Positions 1 through 8,057 of a stretch of DNA of 13,661 nt are shown here, piece after piece; the first letter of the stretch is position 1, and every line of letters begins with the position of its first letter. Source of the DNA: an uncultured Lachnospiraceae bacterium (GTDB lineage: Bacteria > Bacillota > Clostridia > Lachnospirales > Lachnospiraceae); the NCBI GenBank assembly GCA_910584785.1, contig CAJUDX010000078.1:1-13661 (forward strand), in the 5' to 3' direction. Under the pieces are notes generated by a model, which saw only the letters and a program-made list of their open reading frames with translations, did no database searches and was not told where the DNA came from. Made by a program: the position numbers and the translations under genes.

Positions 1-13
1 TTTGAACAGCCGA

Positions 14-403
14 TTAACGCTTGCTGAACTGCGGAGCGCGACGGGCCGCTTTGAGACCGTACTTCTTTCTTTCTTTCATTCTTGGGTCTCTGGTTAAGAA
101 GCCTGCCTTCTTTAAAATCGGGCGGAAATCTACATCAGCCTGCAGCAATGCACGGGCAATACCATGACGAATAGCGCCTGCCTGTCCAGAAAAACCGCCG
201 CCATGAACGTTTACTGATACATCAAACTTATCTGTGGTTTCTGTCGCTACTAATGGCTGGCGAACGATAACCTTTAAGGTCTCAAGGCCTAAATATTCAT
301 CGATATCTCTTTTATTAATAGTGATTTTTCCATTACCTGGTACTAAATAAACTCTGGCAATTGATTTTTTTCTTCTGCCTGTTCCGTAATACTTGTTAGC
401 CAT
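14..403 (-). CDS. rpsI: 30S ribosomal protein S9
   Basis: This gene encodes S9, a small-subunit head protein whose C-terminal tail reaches the P-site tRNA. The 129-residue length is normal for the family. The start YYGTGRRKKSIARVYL, the central GGGFSGQAGAIRHGIARAL block and the basic ending RRAPQFSKR with its final Lys-Arg are diagnostic. The ATG at 401-403 follows an AAGGAGG Shine-Dalgarno sequence. It lies 27 bp downstream of rplM and has no promoter of its own that I can see, so it is the second gene of the usual rplM-rpsI pair. Its terminator would fall beyond the window edge. Nothing is unusual in the protein. Confidence 0.98.
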   Translation of the reverse strand: MANKYYGTGRRKKSIARVYLVPGNGKITINKRDIDEYLGLETLKVIVRQPLVATETTDKFDVSVNVHGGGFSGQAGAIRHGIARALLQADVDFRPILKKAGFLTRDPRMKERKKYGLKAARRAPQFSKR

Positions 404-430
404 CTCTTCTTCCTCCTTCCAACGCTTTCA

Positions 431-859
431 TTAAAATGTTAATGCTTCTGGTTTCTGTGCAGCCTGCTCGTGGTTCGGGCCTGCATATACATGAAGCTTA
501 TTAAACATGCTTCTTCCCAGAGGGCCTTTTGGAAGCATTCCCTTAACAGCTAACTCTACAACCTTCTCCGGCTTCTTCGCCATCATCTCGCGCAAGGTCG
601 TCTCCTTCATCCCGCCGACATAATCGGAATGATGGTAATACATCTTCTGATCCAGTTTCTTTCCAGTTACCTTTACCTGATCAGCATTAACAATAATCAC
701 ATAATCACCGCAATCCATGTGCGGGGTGAAAATCGGCTTATTCTTTCCTCTTAATACTTTAGCCACCTCAGAAGCTAAACGGCCTAATGTATATCCGGTA
801 GCATCAACTACGTACCATTTTCTTTCAATCGTCGCTGGACTAGCCATAAAACTTTTCAT
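431..859 (-). CDS. rplM: 50S ribosomal protein L13
   Basis: This gene encodes L13, an early-assembling 23S rRNA-binding protein of the large subunit. The 142-residue length fits the family. Family blocks include WYVVDATGYTLGRLASEVAK near the N-terminus, the GDYVIIVNA segment, the YYHHSDYVGG motif around residue 75 and GMLPKGPLGRSMF near residue 108. The first ATG (857-859) is chosen because AGGAGG lies 7 nt upstream; a second Met four codons in has no such spacing. Transcription probably starts near 957 from the consensus promoter at 964-992, leaving a leader of about 97 nt. rpsI follows after 27 bp. Confidence 0.98.
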   Translation of the reverse strand: MKSFMASPATIERKWYVVDATGYTLGRLASEVAKVLRGKNKPIFTPHMDCGDYVIIVNADQVKVTGKKLDQKMYYHHSDYVGGMKETTLREMMAKKPEKVVELAVKGMLPKGPLGRSMFNKLHVYAGPNHEQAAQKPEALTF

Positions 860-957
860 GGTTTAACCTCCTGTAGAAATCCCATTCATCACTTATATCG
901 TTTATCAAAAACAGCTCTCCGGGGCTTTGGCAAGCATGCTTTTGCTTAACGTCACAG
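860..957 (-). promoter_or_regulatory. rplM 5' leader, possibly autoregulatory
   Basis: The stretch between the predicted transcription start and the rplM ATG is about 97 nt, longer than a plain ribosome-binding leader. In the minus-strand RNA, AAGCA can pair with TGCTT across six bases (around 930-945), and GUUU with AAAC across UUGAU (around 901-913). The AGGAGG ribosome-binding site follows. Many Firmicutes carry an L13-binding leader before rplM (the L13_leader RNA class). This may be one, but I could not match it to that consensus from memory, so the assignment is inference. Confidence 0.35.
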
Positions 958-963
958 TTATTT

Positions 964-992
964 ATTATAGTATAGCTGGCAATCTCTGTCAA
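964..992 (-). promoter_or_regulatory. sigma-A promoter of rplM-rpsI
   Basis: On the minus strand TTGACA (987-992) is separated by exactly 17 bp from TATAAT (964-969). Both hexamers and the spacer match the vegetative consensus perfectly. It begins about 60 bp after the stop of the upstream J-like/TPR gene and points at rplM. A perfect promoter suits highly expressed ribosomal protein genes. Confidence 0.9.
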
Positions 993-1050
993 CCTCTTTT
1001 TTCTTGATTTTCAGCGGTTTTCTGCGGCTTTTCTGCTGGCTTTTGCCGTT

Positions 1051-3951
1051 TTATTCCATTTGCTGTGCATCCATTGCCGCGCGAAGCCGTGCAATTTCTC
1101 TGGGATAATAGTCTGTCGTCCCATAAGTCCCTGCCACTTCCATCCACTCTATCGCCTTTTTCAAATTCCCCTTTCTCTCCTCTATCTTTGCCAAATCCTC
1201 CACGGCTTCATAACAGAAAGGTTTACTGCAGTTAAATACCCGGCTTTCCAGCGATTGTGCCCGTTCAATCATCTCATGGGCTTCTTCAAAGCGTCCAAGA
1301 TGGAGCAGCACATCTGCCATTCCTTCACAGTTACAGCAGTTATTAGGGTTCTTATCCAACTTCTTTTGATAATTTTCCAACGATCTTTCATAGCACCGAA
1401 AAGCTTCGTCCTGATTGCCCAGGGCCTCATACACCTCCCCAAGTTTCATCCAGCCATAGGTGCTGTCCTCTGCAAGTTCCACCGCTTTTATAAGAAATCC
1501 AAGTGCTGTCTCCTGATCCTTTAGTTCATTGGACAAAAACTTTCCCATCAGTCTCCAGCTCTTGGCATCACCCGGATCATGGTCAATTGCCTTTTGATAA
1601 TACTCCCTGGCCTTAACAAAGTCTTTGGCATTTTCATAGCACAGGGCAATTTCCTGATAGGCATACGCGGTTTTTGCCGGATATAATTCACTATAGCGGT
1701 TCAGACAGCGAATGGCTTCATCATGTTTTTTATTTCGGATCAGGATATCCGAACAGATAATCAAAAGACTTTTATCCTCAGGCCATTGCTTAAGCACAGC
1801 CTGCACCCATTCCTCGGCCTCTTTATTTTTATGTACGCGCTTTAACAGACGGCAGAGATCCCTGGCAGCCTGAATATCCTTACCTTTTATCCCTTCCTTA
1901 TACGCCGCTTCTGCTTCCTCCCATTTTTTCTGCTTTTGCAGAACATCGCCAAGGCCGTCCCACGCTGCCGAATAGCCGTCGCGCTCCAAGGCCTTTTTAA
2001 AGTACATCTCGGCCTCCTCAAACTTCCCCAGCTCTTCCAGTGCACGCCCCATCCGAAAGGAAATATAGGAATGCTCATATTCGCTTCCCTTTCCCATTAA
2101 CTGCCGATATACTGCAGTTTCTTCTTCATACCGCTCCATATCCCTGAGATAATCTGCCCGCATCATCTGCCGCCAGAGACTGTCTTTCTGTGCAATGGCC
2201 CGGTCAATCCACACCAGCGCTTCTTCGGTCTTATCCATATCATAATACAACGCCGCCAGCTCCTGCTGCACAATATCCAGTCCGCCGCTTTTCTCCTCCA
2301 GCTTTTTAAGAACTTGCTCGGCCTCCTCAAACTCTTCCAGCTTGCGCAAAGCCTTGGCATAGTCGAAAGCTACCTGCGCTGACTGACTCCCCTGCCGGAT
2401 CAGTTCCCCGGTGTCCTCTTTTACCTGCGCATAGTCCCGGCGCGAAAAAAGAATCTCTATTCTCAGATTAAAGGCCTTCTGTAAAAAATCAAGTTTAAGT
2501 GATTTCTCGCACAGTTCAAAGGCTTCCTCCCCGCGCTCAGCATCAAACAGCATCCTGGCCTGAAGGTAAGCAAGTTCTGCGCTCTCTCCAAACTTTTTCT
2601 CGGCTTCCCGGTAAAGTGTTAAGCCCTCCTCAATCCTCCCTGAACATCCGCAGTCCTCTGCCAGATCCAAATAAAGCGCCAGCACCCTGTCCTCTTCGTC
2701 AAAGGAATCCCAAACAGCCTTCCGGCATTTCCAGGCCATTTCATAATCGCCCAGCTCATGACAGCTTCCCGCCATCATAATCATCCAGGCATTCTCCCTG
2801 CCCTCCGGCGGCTCCACCTGCTCCAAAAGCGCCCGAACCTTATCGTAACGCTGGGCTCTCCAGCAGATATTGACCAGTTCCCAGTCAGCTTTTCCTGCTT
2901 CTTCCATCTGCCGGGATAATGCATCAGCCACCTTGATCATTTTATCGTATACATTTTCCCACTCCCGTCCGCTGCACTCGTAAGCCTGGCCCAATACCTT
3001 AAGCCCCTCCTCCAGACGGTTTTCCCTGCACAGAAAATCTCCAAGCAGCTGCCAGTAACCCGGATTTTCTTCATCCTCTCTGACCAGGCGACTGATGCCC
3101 TCTTCCATCTCCTCCGAAGATACACCCGAATCCTCCACATCCAGCGCAATGCGGAAATACCAGAAAGCCGACGCCGGATGTTCTTTATCAATAGCATAAA
3201 GCCCCTTCGCTAACGCCCAGGCCTCCTCTTCCTTTCCTGACATAAAAAGATGACGAATACGAAGAATCGTCAGATCAGGATGCTCCACTCCCATCGCATC
3301 CATCAGGGCAAGATTCTTTTCCACGCCCTCCTTATCCCTATCCCAAAGCGCCCGCTGAAGGGTAAAATAGGTGCGAATATACTGTTCATAATCGATATCC
3401 TGGTGCAGCGGCATCCGATAAAAGCGAAAGCCATCTCCCTTTTCCAGCTTTTCCAAAAGACGATCCACAAACATCTCCGGGAAATGCTGCTTTAACTCCT
3501 CCTCCTCGCCGGACCAGCCAAACAGCTTATCCATCACTGCACAACAGGGCTGCGGAAGATAAAAATGATCCATAAAAAAGCTTAAAAGCGCCCAGCCAGC
3601 TTCCCTCTGTGTCTCCAAATCCTGGCAGACCTGACAGGAAATCAGCGTTTCCCATTCCTCCGGCACTATTCTTCTTGCATAATCCTGATAAATCCCTTCC
3701 GCTTTCTTTAACAGTTCCCGGACTTCCCGGTTATCCAGCATTTCTACTTCTTTTGCCCTTCCCTCTTCGCTTTCCTGCTGAACCTGCAAAGCAGCAGCAC
3801 AGGCTAAAGCATCCTCTAGCGCCCTGCGCAGTCTGCGAAACCCTTCCGGATCTTCCTCCGGGTGAAATCCGGGAAGTTTCTGCCGATAAGCCTCCCTAAT
3901 CTTTACCTCCTCGACAGTTTCCTCAATCCCCAAAACCTCCCAGCAGTTCAT
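1051..3951 (-). CDS. J-domain-like tetratricopeptide-repeat protein
   Basis: The 966-residue protein has no signal peptide or membrane segment, so it is probably cytosolic. Residues 1-48 resemble a J domain: MNCWEVLGIE, then helix II KIREAYRQKL, then HPEEDPEGFRRLRRALEDA. The HPD triad that stimulates Hsp70 ATPase reads His30-Pro31-Glu32. Residues 70-215 form a helical region without obvious repeats, and about 225-945 is an array of TPR-like helix pairs, clearest at 631-660, 764-792, 831-860 and 876-900. The start at 3949-3951 is preferred to an in-frame ATG at 3990: AAGGAG (3959-3964) lies 7 nt upstream and the ATG overlaps the truA-GNAT stop as ATGA, implying translational coupling. Similar J-like/TPR proteins are, as I recall, common in Clostridia. 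A scaffold or co-chaperone role is inference. Confidence 0.8.
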   Translation of the reverse strand: MNCWEVLGIEETVEEVKIREAYRQKLPGFHPEEDPEGFRRLRRALEDALACAAALQVQQESEEGRAKEVEMLDNREVRELLKKAEGIYQDYARRIVPEEWETLISCQVCQDLETQREAGWALLSFFMDHFYLPQPCCAVMDKLFGWSGEEEELKQHFPEMFVDRLLEKLEKGDGFRFYRMPLHQDIDYEQYIRTYFTLQRALWDRDKEGVEKNLALMDAMGVEHPDLTILRIRHLFMSGKEEEAWALAKGLYAIDKEHPASAFWYFRIALDVEDSGVSSEEMEEGISRLVREDEENPGYWQLLGDFLCRENRLEEGLKVLGQAYECSGREWENVYDKMIKVADALSRQMEEAGKADWELVNICWRAQRYDKVRALLEQVEPPEGRENAWMIMMAGSCHELGDYEMAWKCRKAVWDSFDEEDRVLALYLDLAEDCGCSGRIEEGLTLYREAEKKFGESAELAYLQARMLFDAERGEEAFELCEKSLKLDFLQKAFNLRIEILFSRRDYAQVKEDTGELIRQGSQSAQVAFDYAKALRKLEEFEEAEQVLKKLEEKSGGLDIVQQELAALYYDMDKTEEALVWIDRAIAQKDSLWRQMMRADYLRDMERYEEETAVYRQLMGKGSEYEHSYISFRMGRALEELGKFEEAEMYFKKALERDGYSAAWDGLGDVLQKQKKWEEAEAAYKEGIKGKDIQAARDLCRLLKRVHKNKEAEEWVQAVLKQWPEDKSLLIICSDILIRNKKHDEAIRCLNRYSELYPAKTAYAYQEIALCYENAKDFVKAREYYQKAIDHDPGDAKSWRLMGKFLSNELKDQETALGFLIKAVELAEDSTYGWMKLGEVYEALGNQDEAFRCYERSLENYQKKLDKNPNNCCNCEGMADVLLHLGRFEEAHEMIERAQSLESRVFNCSKPFCYEAVEDLAKIEERKGNLKKAIEWMEVAGTYGTTDYYPREIARLRAAMDAQQME

Positions 3952-5459
3952 TCCTCTTCTCCTTTCAAGCGTCCCTCCGTTACAAACCATCGGGATATTG
4001 TCTTTTTTACAGAAAATCCTATTTTTTTATATAATGAAAAGGCTGCAGTATTTGCATCCGAAACCTGGAGAATCATCTCCGTTTTCCCCCATCCTGTTGC
4101 CGCCATCTCACTCATTGCCAAAGCACATTTTGCCAGACCCTGCCCGCGGTAATCTTTAAACACCCCTATGCTGTCCACCATCAGCCCATCAGCCCTCTCC
4201 TGCAGTACCAAAACACCGGCCCGCTGTCCGTGAACCTGAATCCAGTATAAGTGCTTTTTCTTATCTTCCAGCCATGTTTTTGTCTCCGCATCGGTTAACG
4301 CCGCCGAATTAGGAACCGAATAAAATGTTTCATTCATCCCCTGGCAAAACGCCAACCTCTCTGCCGTGCTTACATCCTCTTTCAGTTCCTTAAATTCTGT
4401 CTCTTCCCCGACACCTTCCATCGCCTTTCCCTGAATAACCAGCTTTCGCATCTCCAGCATCGCATGGGCAAAGGTAAATACATAATAGCCAAAGGCCTTT
4501 CCCGGCACAATACGGTTATCCGCTTCCTTATCGCAGACATACACCCACCTTGCCCCATTTCTCACGGCCTGGTGCGTAACCCTGGCCAGCAGCCGGTCAA
4601 ATTCATCGGGATGGCAGAAATGAATGATAAGGTAGGCCTTCTTCTTTTCCAGAATTTCTGCCTGAATCAACCGATAATCCCAGTACTTGTTCTTTCGCGC
4701 AATCACGGTTTCCAGTTCCGTTTCATAATCCAGGCTGACTAAGGTCAGCCCCTTTGCCGGAAGCGTCGGCCCGGCAGCCTGGCGGTCTTTAGCGTCAAGA
4801 ATTTCCTCCACATGCTCCGGCGGATAAAGTCCTGTCCCCACACGAAGCAGTGTCCCGGCGATAATTCTTACCATATTATAAAGAAAACCGCTTCCGGCAA
4901 TCCGAATCGTCACCACATCGTCTTTTTCCCGCTCAATATCAAGGCTGTAAATCGTTCTCACCGTTTCTTCTGCCTGCGTCCGCACCGTGCAAAAACTCTT
5001 AAAGTCATGCTCTCCAATCAGAAATACAGCCGCCTGACGCATTGCCTCCACATCCATGGAAAAATAACAAAAATAAGTATACAGGCGGCCTACCGGCATA
5101 TCGATTTTTCGGTTTAATATCTTATACTCATAGGTTTTTTTTGCGTTCTGCTTCCTGGGGTGCCAGTCTATGGGAACCTCACAGGAGGACTGCACACGGA
5201 TATCTTCCGGCAAACGCTGATTTAGGGCAAAGCAAATTTTCTCCGCTGGCATCCGGTTTTCTGTGTCAAACACCGCTACATTGCCCAACGCATGAACGCC
5301 GGAATCCGTGCGGCTGGCCCCAATTACCGCTATCGGTTCCCTTAATAATGCGGACAATGCATCATTTAACACAGCTTCTATCGAAATTCCATTGGGCTGA
5401 AGCTGCCATCCGTGATAATTTGTCCCATCGTACGCAATCACCAGCTTTACTCGTTTCAT
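3948..5459 (-). CDS. truA: tRNA pseudouridine synthase A fused to a GNAT acetyltransferase-like region
   Basis: Residues 1-245 are a complete TruA, the enzyme making pseudouridine at tRNA positions 38-40 in the anticodon arm. It opens with VIAYDGTNYHGWQLQPNG, has catalytic Asp52 in GASRTDSGVHALG, and ends with FLYNMVRIIAGTLL and the GLTLVSLDY block typical of the TruA C-terminus. TruA normally stops there at about 245-260 residues, but this frame continues to 503. Residues 355-495 look like a GNAT domain: FCQGMNETFYSVPNSAALT, the acetyl-CoA loop RGQGLA at 438-443, and NTAAFSLYKKIGF at 470-482. Residues 255-350 have no family I recognise. ATAAGGAG sits 5 nt upstream of the ATG, 13 bp after ecfT. 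The TruA call is firm; the GNAT call is good but its substrate is unknown. Confidence 0.93.
   Translation of the reverse strand: MKRVKLVIAYDGTNYHGWQLQPNGISIEAVLNDALSALLREPIAVIGASRTDSGVHALGNVAVFDTENRMPAEKICFALNQRLPEDIRVQSSCEVPIDWHPRKQNAKKTYEYKILNRKIDMPVGRLYTYFCYFSMDVEAMRQAAVFLIGEHDFKSFCTVRTQAEETVRTIYSLDIEREKDDVVTIRIAGSGFLYNMVRIIAGTLLRVGTGLYPPEHVEEILDAKDRQAAGPTLPAKGLTLVSLDYETELETVIARKNKYWDYRLIQAEILEKKKAYLIIHFCHPDEFDRLLARVTHQAVRNGARWVYVCDKEADNRIVPGKAFGYYVFTFAHAMLEMRKLVIQGKAMEGVGEETEFKELKEDVSTAERLAFCQGMNETFYSVPNSAALTDAETKTWLEDKKKHLYWIQVHGQRAGVLVLQERADGLMVDSIGVFKDYRGQGLAKCALAMSEMAATGWGKTEMILQVSDANTAAFSLYKKIGFSVKKTISRWFVTEGRLKGEEE
3959..3964 (-). promoter_or_regulatory. Shine-Dalgarno site inside the truA-GNAT 3' end
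   Basis: AAGGAG lies within the last codons of the truA-GNAT frame, 7 nt before an ATG that shares its last two bases with the TGA stop (ATGA). It decides the start of the J-like/TPR gene and indicates translational coupling. Confidence 0.75.
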
Positions 5460-5472
5460 CCCGTCTCCTTAT

Positions 5473-6273
5473 CTATGGCAAAAAGCGCAGCCCGATTACC
5501 CCCGCAAAATAGAAAAGCAGCAATAAATAGGCTACCCTGTCCCTGGCTTCGTAGTGCAACGGCTTCATCTTCGTTCTGCCCCTGCCGCCCCGGTAGCACC
5601 TAGCTTCCATCGCCATCGCTAAATCCGTCGCTCGCCGAAAGGCAGAAATAAACAGCGGAACTAACAAAGGAATCATTGCCTTGGCCTTCTGCATCAGATT
5701 TCCGCTCTCAAAATCAGCCCCCCGCGCCATCTGCGCCTTCATAATTTTATCGGTTTCCTCCACCAGAATCGGAATAAAGCGCAGGGCAATCGACATCATC
5801 ATAGAAATTTCATGTACCGGAACTCCCACCTTATTCAACGCACCTAAACTTTTTTCCAGCCCATCTGTCAAGGCGTTTGGCGTGGTGGTCAGTGTCATAA
5901 TCGTCGATCCAAGAACCAGATAAATTAAGCGCACTGCCATAAAGCCAGCCATGGTTAAACCCTCCCGGCTGATTTTAAAGATCCAAAACTGCACCAAAAC
6001 CTCTCCCCTGGTCAAAAACAGGTTAAAACTCACACTGATGAGCAATAAAAATAAAATCGCCTTTAACCCCTTAACCATAAAGGAAAAAGGAACCCTTGTC
6101 ATACGAATCACAGCAGCCAGCACAATGGTAGCCAGCAGATAGCCCCATAGATTATTGGCAAAGAACAAAGACAAAATAAAGACTAAGGTTCCAAACAGTT
6201 TTGTTCTGGGGTCCAGGCGGTGAATCACAGAATCCACTGGATAATATTGTCCCAAGGTAATTTCTCTTAACAT
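5473..6273 (-). CDS. ecfT: ECF transporter transmembrane component EcfT
   Basis: EcfT is the membrane scaffold of energy-coupling-factor importers; it joins two ATPases to an interchangeable substrate-binding S protein. The 266 residues show hydrophobic segments near 27-58, 70-88, 104-130, 155-172, 198-212 and 246-264. Two coupling-helix motifs contact the ATPases: ARG at 183-185 (QMARGADF) and the variant ARC at 224-226 (AMEARCYRGG). The opening GQYYPVDSVIHRLDPRTKL is also characteristic. AGGGAG precedes the ATG. The gene follows ecfA2 by 17 bp and precedes truA by 13 bp. No S-component gene is present here, as expected for a group II module shared among several dispersed S proteins, so the substrates cannot be read from this locus. 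Confidence 0.96.
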   Translation of the reverse strand: MLREITLGQYYPVDSVIHRLDPRTKLFGTLVFILSLFFANNLWGYLLATIVLAAVIRMTRVPFSFMVKGLKAILFLLLISVSFNLFLTRGEVLVQFWIFKISREGLTMAGFMAVRLIYLVLGSTIMTLTTTPNALTDGLEKSLGALNKVGVPVHEISMMMSIALRFIPILVEETDKIMKAQMARGADFESGNLMQKAKAMIPLLVPLFISAFRRATDLAMAMEARCYRGGRGRTKMKPLHYEARDRVAYLLLLFYFAGVIGLRFLP

Positions 6274-6290
6274 AACTTAACTCCCTGTCA

Positions 6291-7148
6291 TTAGATATGT
6301 TGTCTACAATTCCACAGCTTTAAGATAGCTTTTCCCGCCTCGTCAACCGTCGTCAGTCCAGCATCCAAATCCACTCCATTTTCACGGAGTTCATGAACAA
6401 TATACGTAATCTGCGGTGCGGCAAGCCCCATTTTCTCCAGCTCCCTATAGTGCAGAAAAACTTCCCTGGGTGTTCCATCGAATGCCAGCTTTCCATGATT
6501 CATGACCAAAAGACGGCTGGCATACCTTGCCATATCCTCCATACTGTGGGAAACCAAAATAATCGTCATTTTTTTCTTCTGATGAAGCAGGGAAATTTCA
6601 TCTAAAATTTCATCCCGCCCCTTCGGGTCTAATCCAGCCGTGGGCTCATCCAAAATCAACACCTCCGGTTTCATTGCCAGCACACCGGCAATCGCCACCC
6701 TGCGCTTTTGCCCCCCGGACAGTTCAAATGGAGACTGCTTATAAAAGCTTTCATCCATACCAACCTGGTGCAATGCTTCCTTTGCCCTGGCCTCAACTTC
6801 TTCCCTGGAAAGCCCTAAATTTTTCGGTCCGAAACAGACATCTGTAAATACGTCAATCTCAAACAGCTGATGCTCCGGGTACTGAAATACCAGCCCCACC
6901 CGGCTGCGCAGGGCCTTCTTATCAAAACCTTCCTGATCAATATTTTCTCCATTATAATAAATCGCACCGCTGCTGGCCTTTAACAAACCATTTAGGTGCT
7001 GAATTAAGGTCGATTTTCCCGACCCGGTGTGACCAATCAGCCCAATAAATTCTCCATCCTCTATTGTAAAATTGACGTCCTTCAATGCATACTGCTCAAA
7101 CGCTGTGCCCTGCCCGTAAATATGGTTAAGATGTTCAACTTTAATCAC
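6291..7148 (-). CDS. ecfA2: ECF transporter ATPase EcfA2
   Basis: This is the second ATPase of the ECF energizing module, powering uptake together with EcfA1 on the cytoplasmic face of EcfT. In 285 residues it has Walker A GHTGSGKST (39-47), the Q-loop in VFQYPEHQLF, signature LSGGQ (143-147), Walker B LILDEP with Asp167 and Glu168, and switch His201. All catalytic residues are intact. The start is GTG (7146-7148), with GGAGG about 10 nt upstream; no in-frame ATG offers better spacing. Family position (EcfA2 versus EcfA1) is taken from gene order and from the IYGQGTAFEQYALKDV opening. Confidence 0.96.
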   Translation of the reverse strand: MIKVEHLNHIYGQGTAFEQYALKDVNFTIEDGEFIGLIGHTGSGKSTLIQHLNGLLKASSGAIYYNGENIDQEGFDKKALRSRVGLVFQYPEHQLFEIDVFTDVCFGPKNLGLSREEVEARAKEALHQVGMDESFYKQSPFELSGGQKRRVAIAGVLAMKPEVLILDEPTAGLDPKGRDEILDEISLLHQKKKMTIILVSHSMEDMARYASRLLVMNHGKLAFDGTPREVFLHYRELEKMGLAAPQITYIVHELRENGVDLDAGLTTVDEAGKAILKLWNCRQHI

Positions 7149-7199
7149 GTTTCTTCTTCCTCCATTTACACATTGTCTCCCTGGTGTACGGAACCCAGC

Positions 7200-8057
7200 T
7201 TATGAACGAAGCAAAGGCAGAAGGCTGTTCAGCAGTTCCTCCCGGTCTAAGATCCCATCCGGCAGAGGCATTCCACCCTTCTTTAACTCATAGGCCAGCT
7301 CAGTCACTTGCGGTACATCCAGACGATAAGATTTCAGCTTATCCACCTGAGAAAAAATCTGCTTTGGCGTTCCGTCCATCACAATTTTCCCACGGTCCAT
7401 CACAATCACCCGATCCGCCTCCACCACCTCTTCCATATAGTGGGTAATCAAAAGCACTGTAATTCCTTCTCTGTGGTTTAGCTCCCGCACCGTTCGGATA
7501 ACTTCCTTTCGACCATTGGGGTCCAACATAGCCGTGGGCTCATCCAGGACAATGCACTGCGGTTTCATCGCCATCACTCCGGCAATCGCCACCCTCTGCT
7601 TCTGTCCGCCGGACAGCTTATTTGGCGACTTCATCCGGTAAGCCATCATTCCCACCGCCTCCAGACTTTCCTCCACCCGGCGCCAGATTTCCTCGGTGGG
7701 CACTCCCAGGTTTTCCGGTCCAAAGCCCACATCCTCCTCCACGATATTTCCAATAATCTGATTATCCGGGTTTTGGAATACCATACCTGCTGTCTTTCGC
7801 ACATCCCAGAGATATTCTTCTTCCTTTGTATCCATGTTCGAAACCCAAACGGTCCCTTCGGTGGGGAGCAAAATCCCATTGATATGCTTGGCAAAGGTAG
7901 ATTTACCTGATCCATTATGACCGAGGATTGCCACAAAATCCCCTTGCTGAATATCTACATCCACCTGATCAACCGCCCGGTTAATCTCCTCAATCTTATC
8001 CTCTTCATCCCGCCGGATATATTCAAAAATCAGCTTACTTGCCCGAATAATTCCCAT
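7200..8057 (-). CDS. ecfA1: ECF transporter ATPase EcfA1
   Basis: This is the first ATPase of the ECF module. It forms a heterodimer with EcfA2 that binds EcfT. Numbering from the chosen start gives 285 residues, with Walker A GHNGSGKST (46-54), Q-loop Gln95 in VFQNPDNQ, signature LSGGQ (148-152), Walker B IVLDEP with Asp172 and Glu173, and switch His206. The frame is open to an earlier ATG at 8087, but AAAAGGAG (8062-8069) sits 4 nt before the ATG at 8055-8057 and the family normally begins at this point, so the shorter form is preferred. It is the first gene of its operon, driven by the promoter at 8157-8185. ecfA2 follows after 51 bp. Confidence 0.95.
   Translation of the reverse strand: MGIIRASKLIFEYIRRDEEDKIEEINRAVDQVDVDIQQGDFVAILGHNGSGKSTFAKHINGILLPTEGTVWVSNMDTKEEEYLWDVRKTAGMVFQNPDNQIIGNIVEEDVGFGPENLGVPTEEIWRRVEESLEAVGMMAYRMKSPNKLSGGQKQRVAIAGVMAMKPQCIVLDEPTAMLDPNGRKEVIRTVRELNHREGITVLLITHYMEEVVEADRVIVMDRGKIVMDGTPKQIFSQVDKLKSYRLDVPQVTELAYELKKGGMPLPDGILDREELLNSLLPLLRS

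Noticed and set aside
3952..3990. A 13-residue longer N-terminus for the J-like/TPR protein
   Set aside because: The extra residues (MVCNGGTLERRRG) resemble no part of a J domain, and the later ATG has an ideal Shine-Dalgarno site and the ATGA overlap.
4690..4730. A frameshift or missed stop as the cause of the TruA-GNAT fusion
   Set aside because: The frame is continuous with sensible residues across the junction, and other frames there close quickly. It cannot be excluded without read data, but nothing in the sequence points to it.
7149..7199. A separate promoter or terminator between ecfA1 and ecfA2
   Set aside because: Only a weak TACAC/GTGTA pairing with a 12-base loop is present, without a T-run or promoter hexamers.
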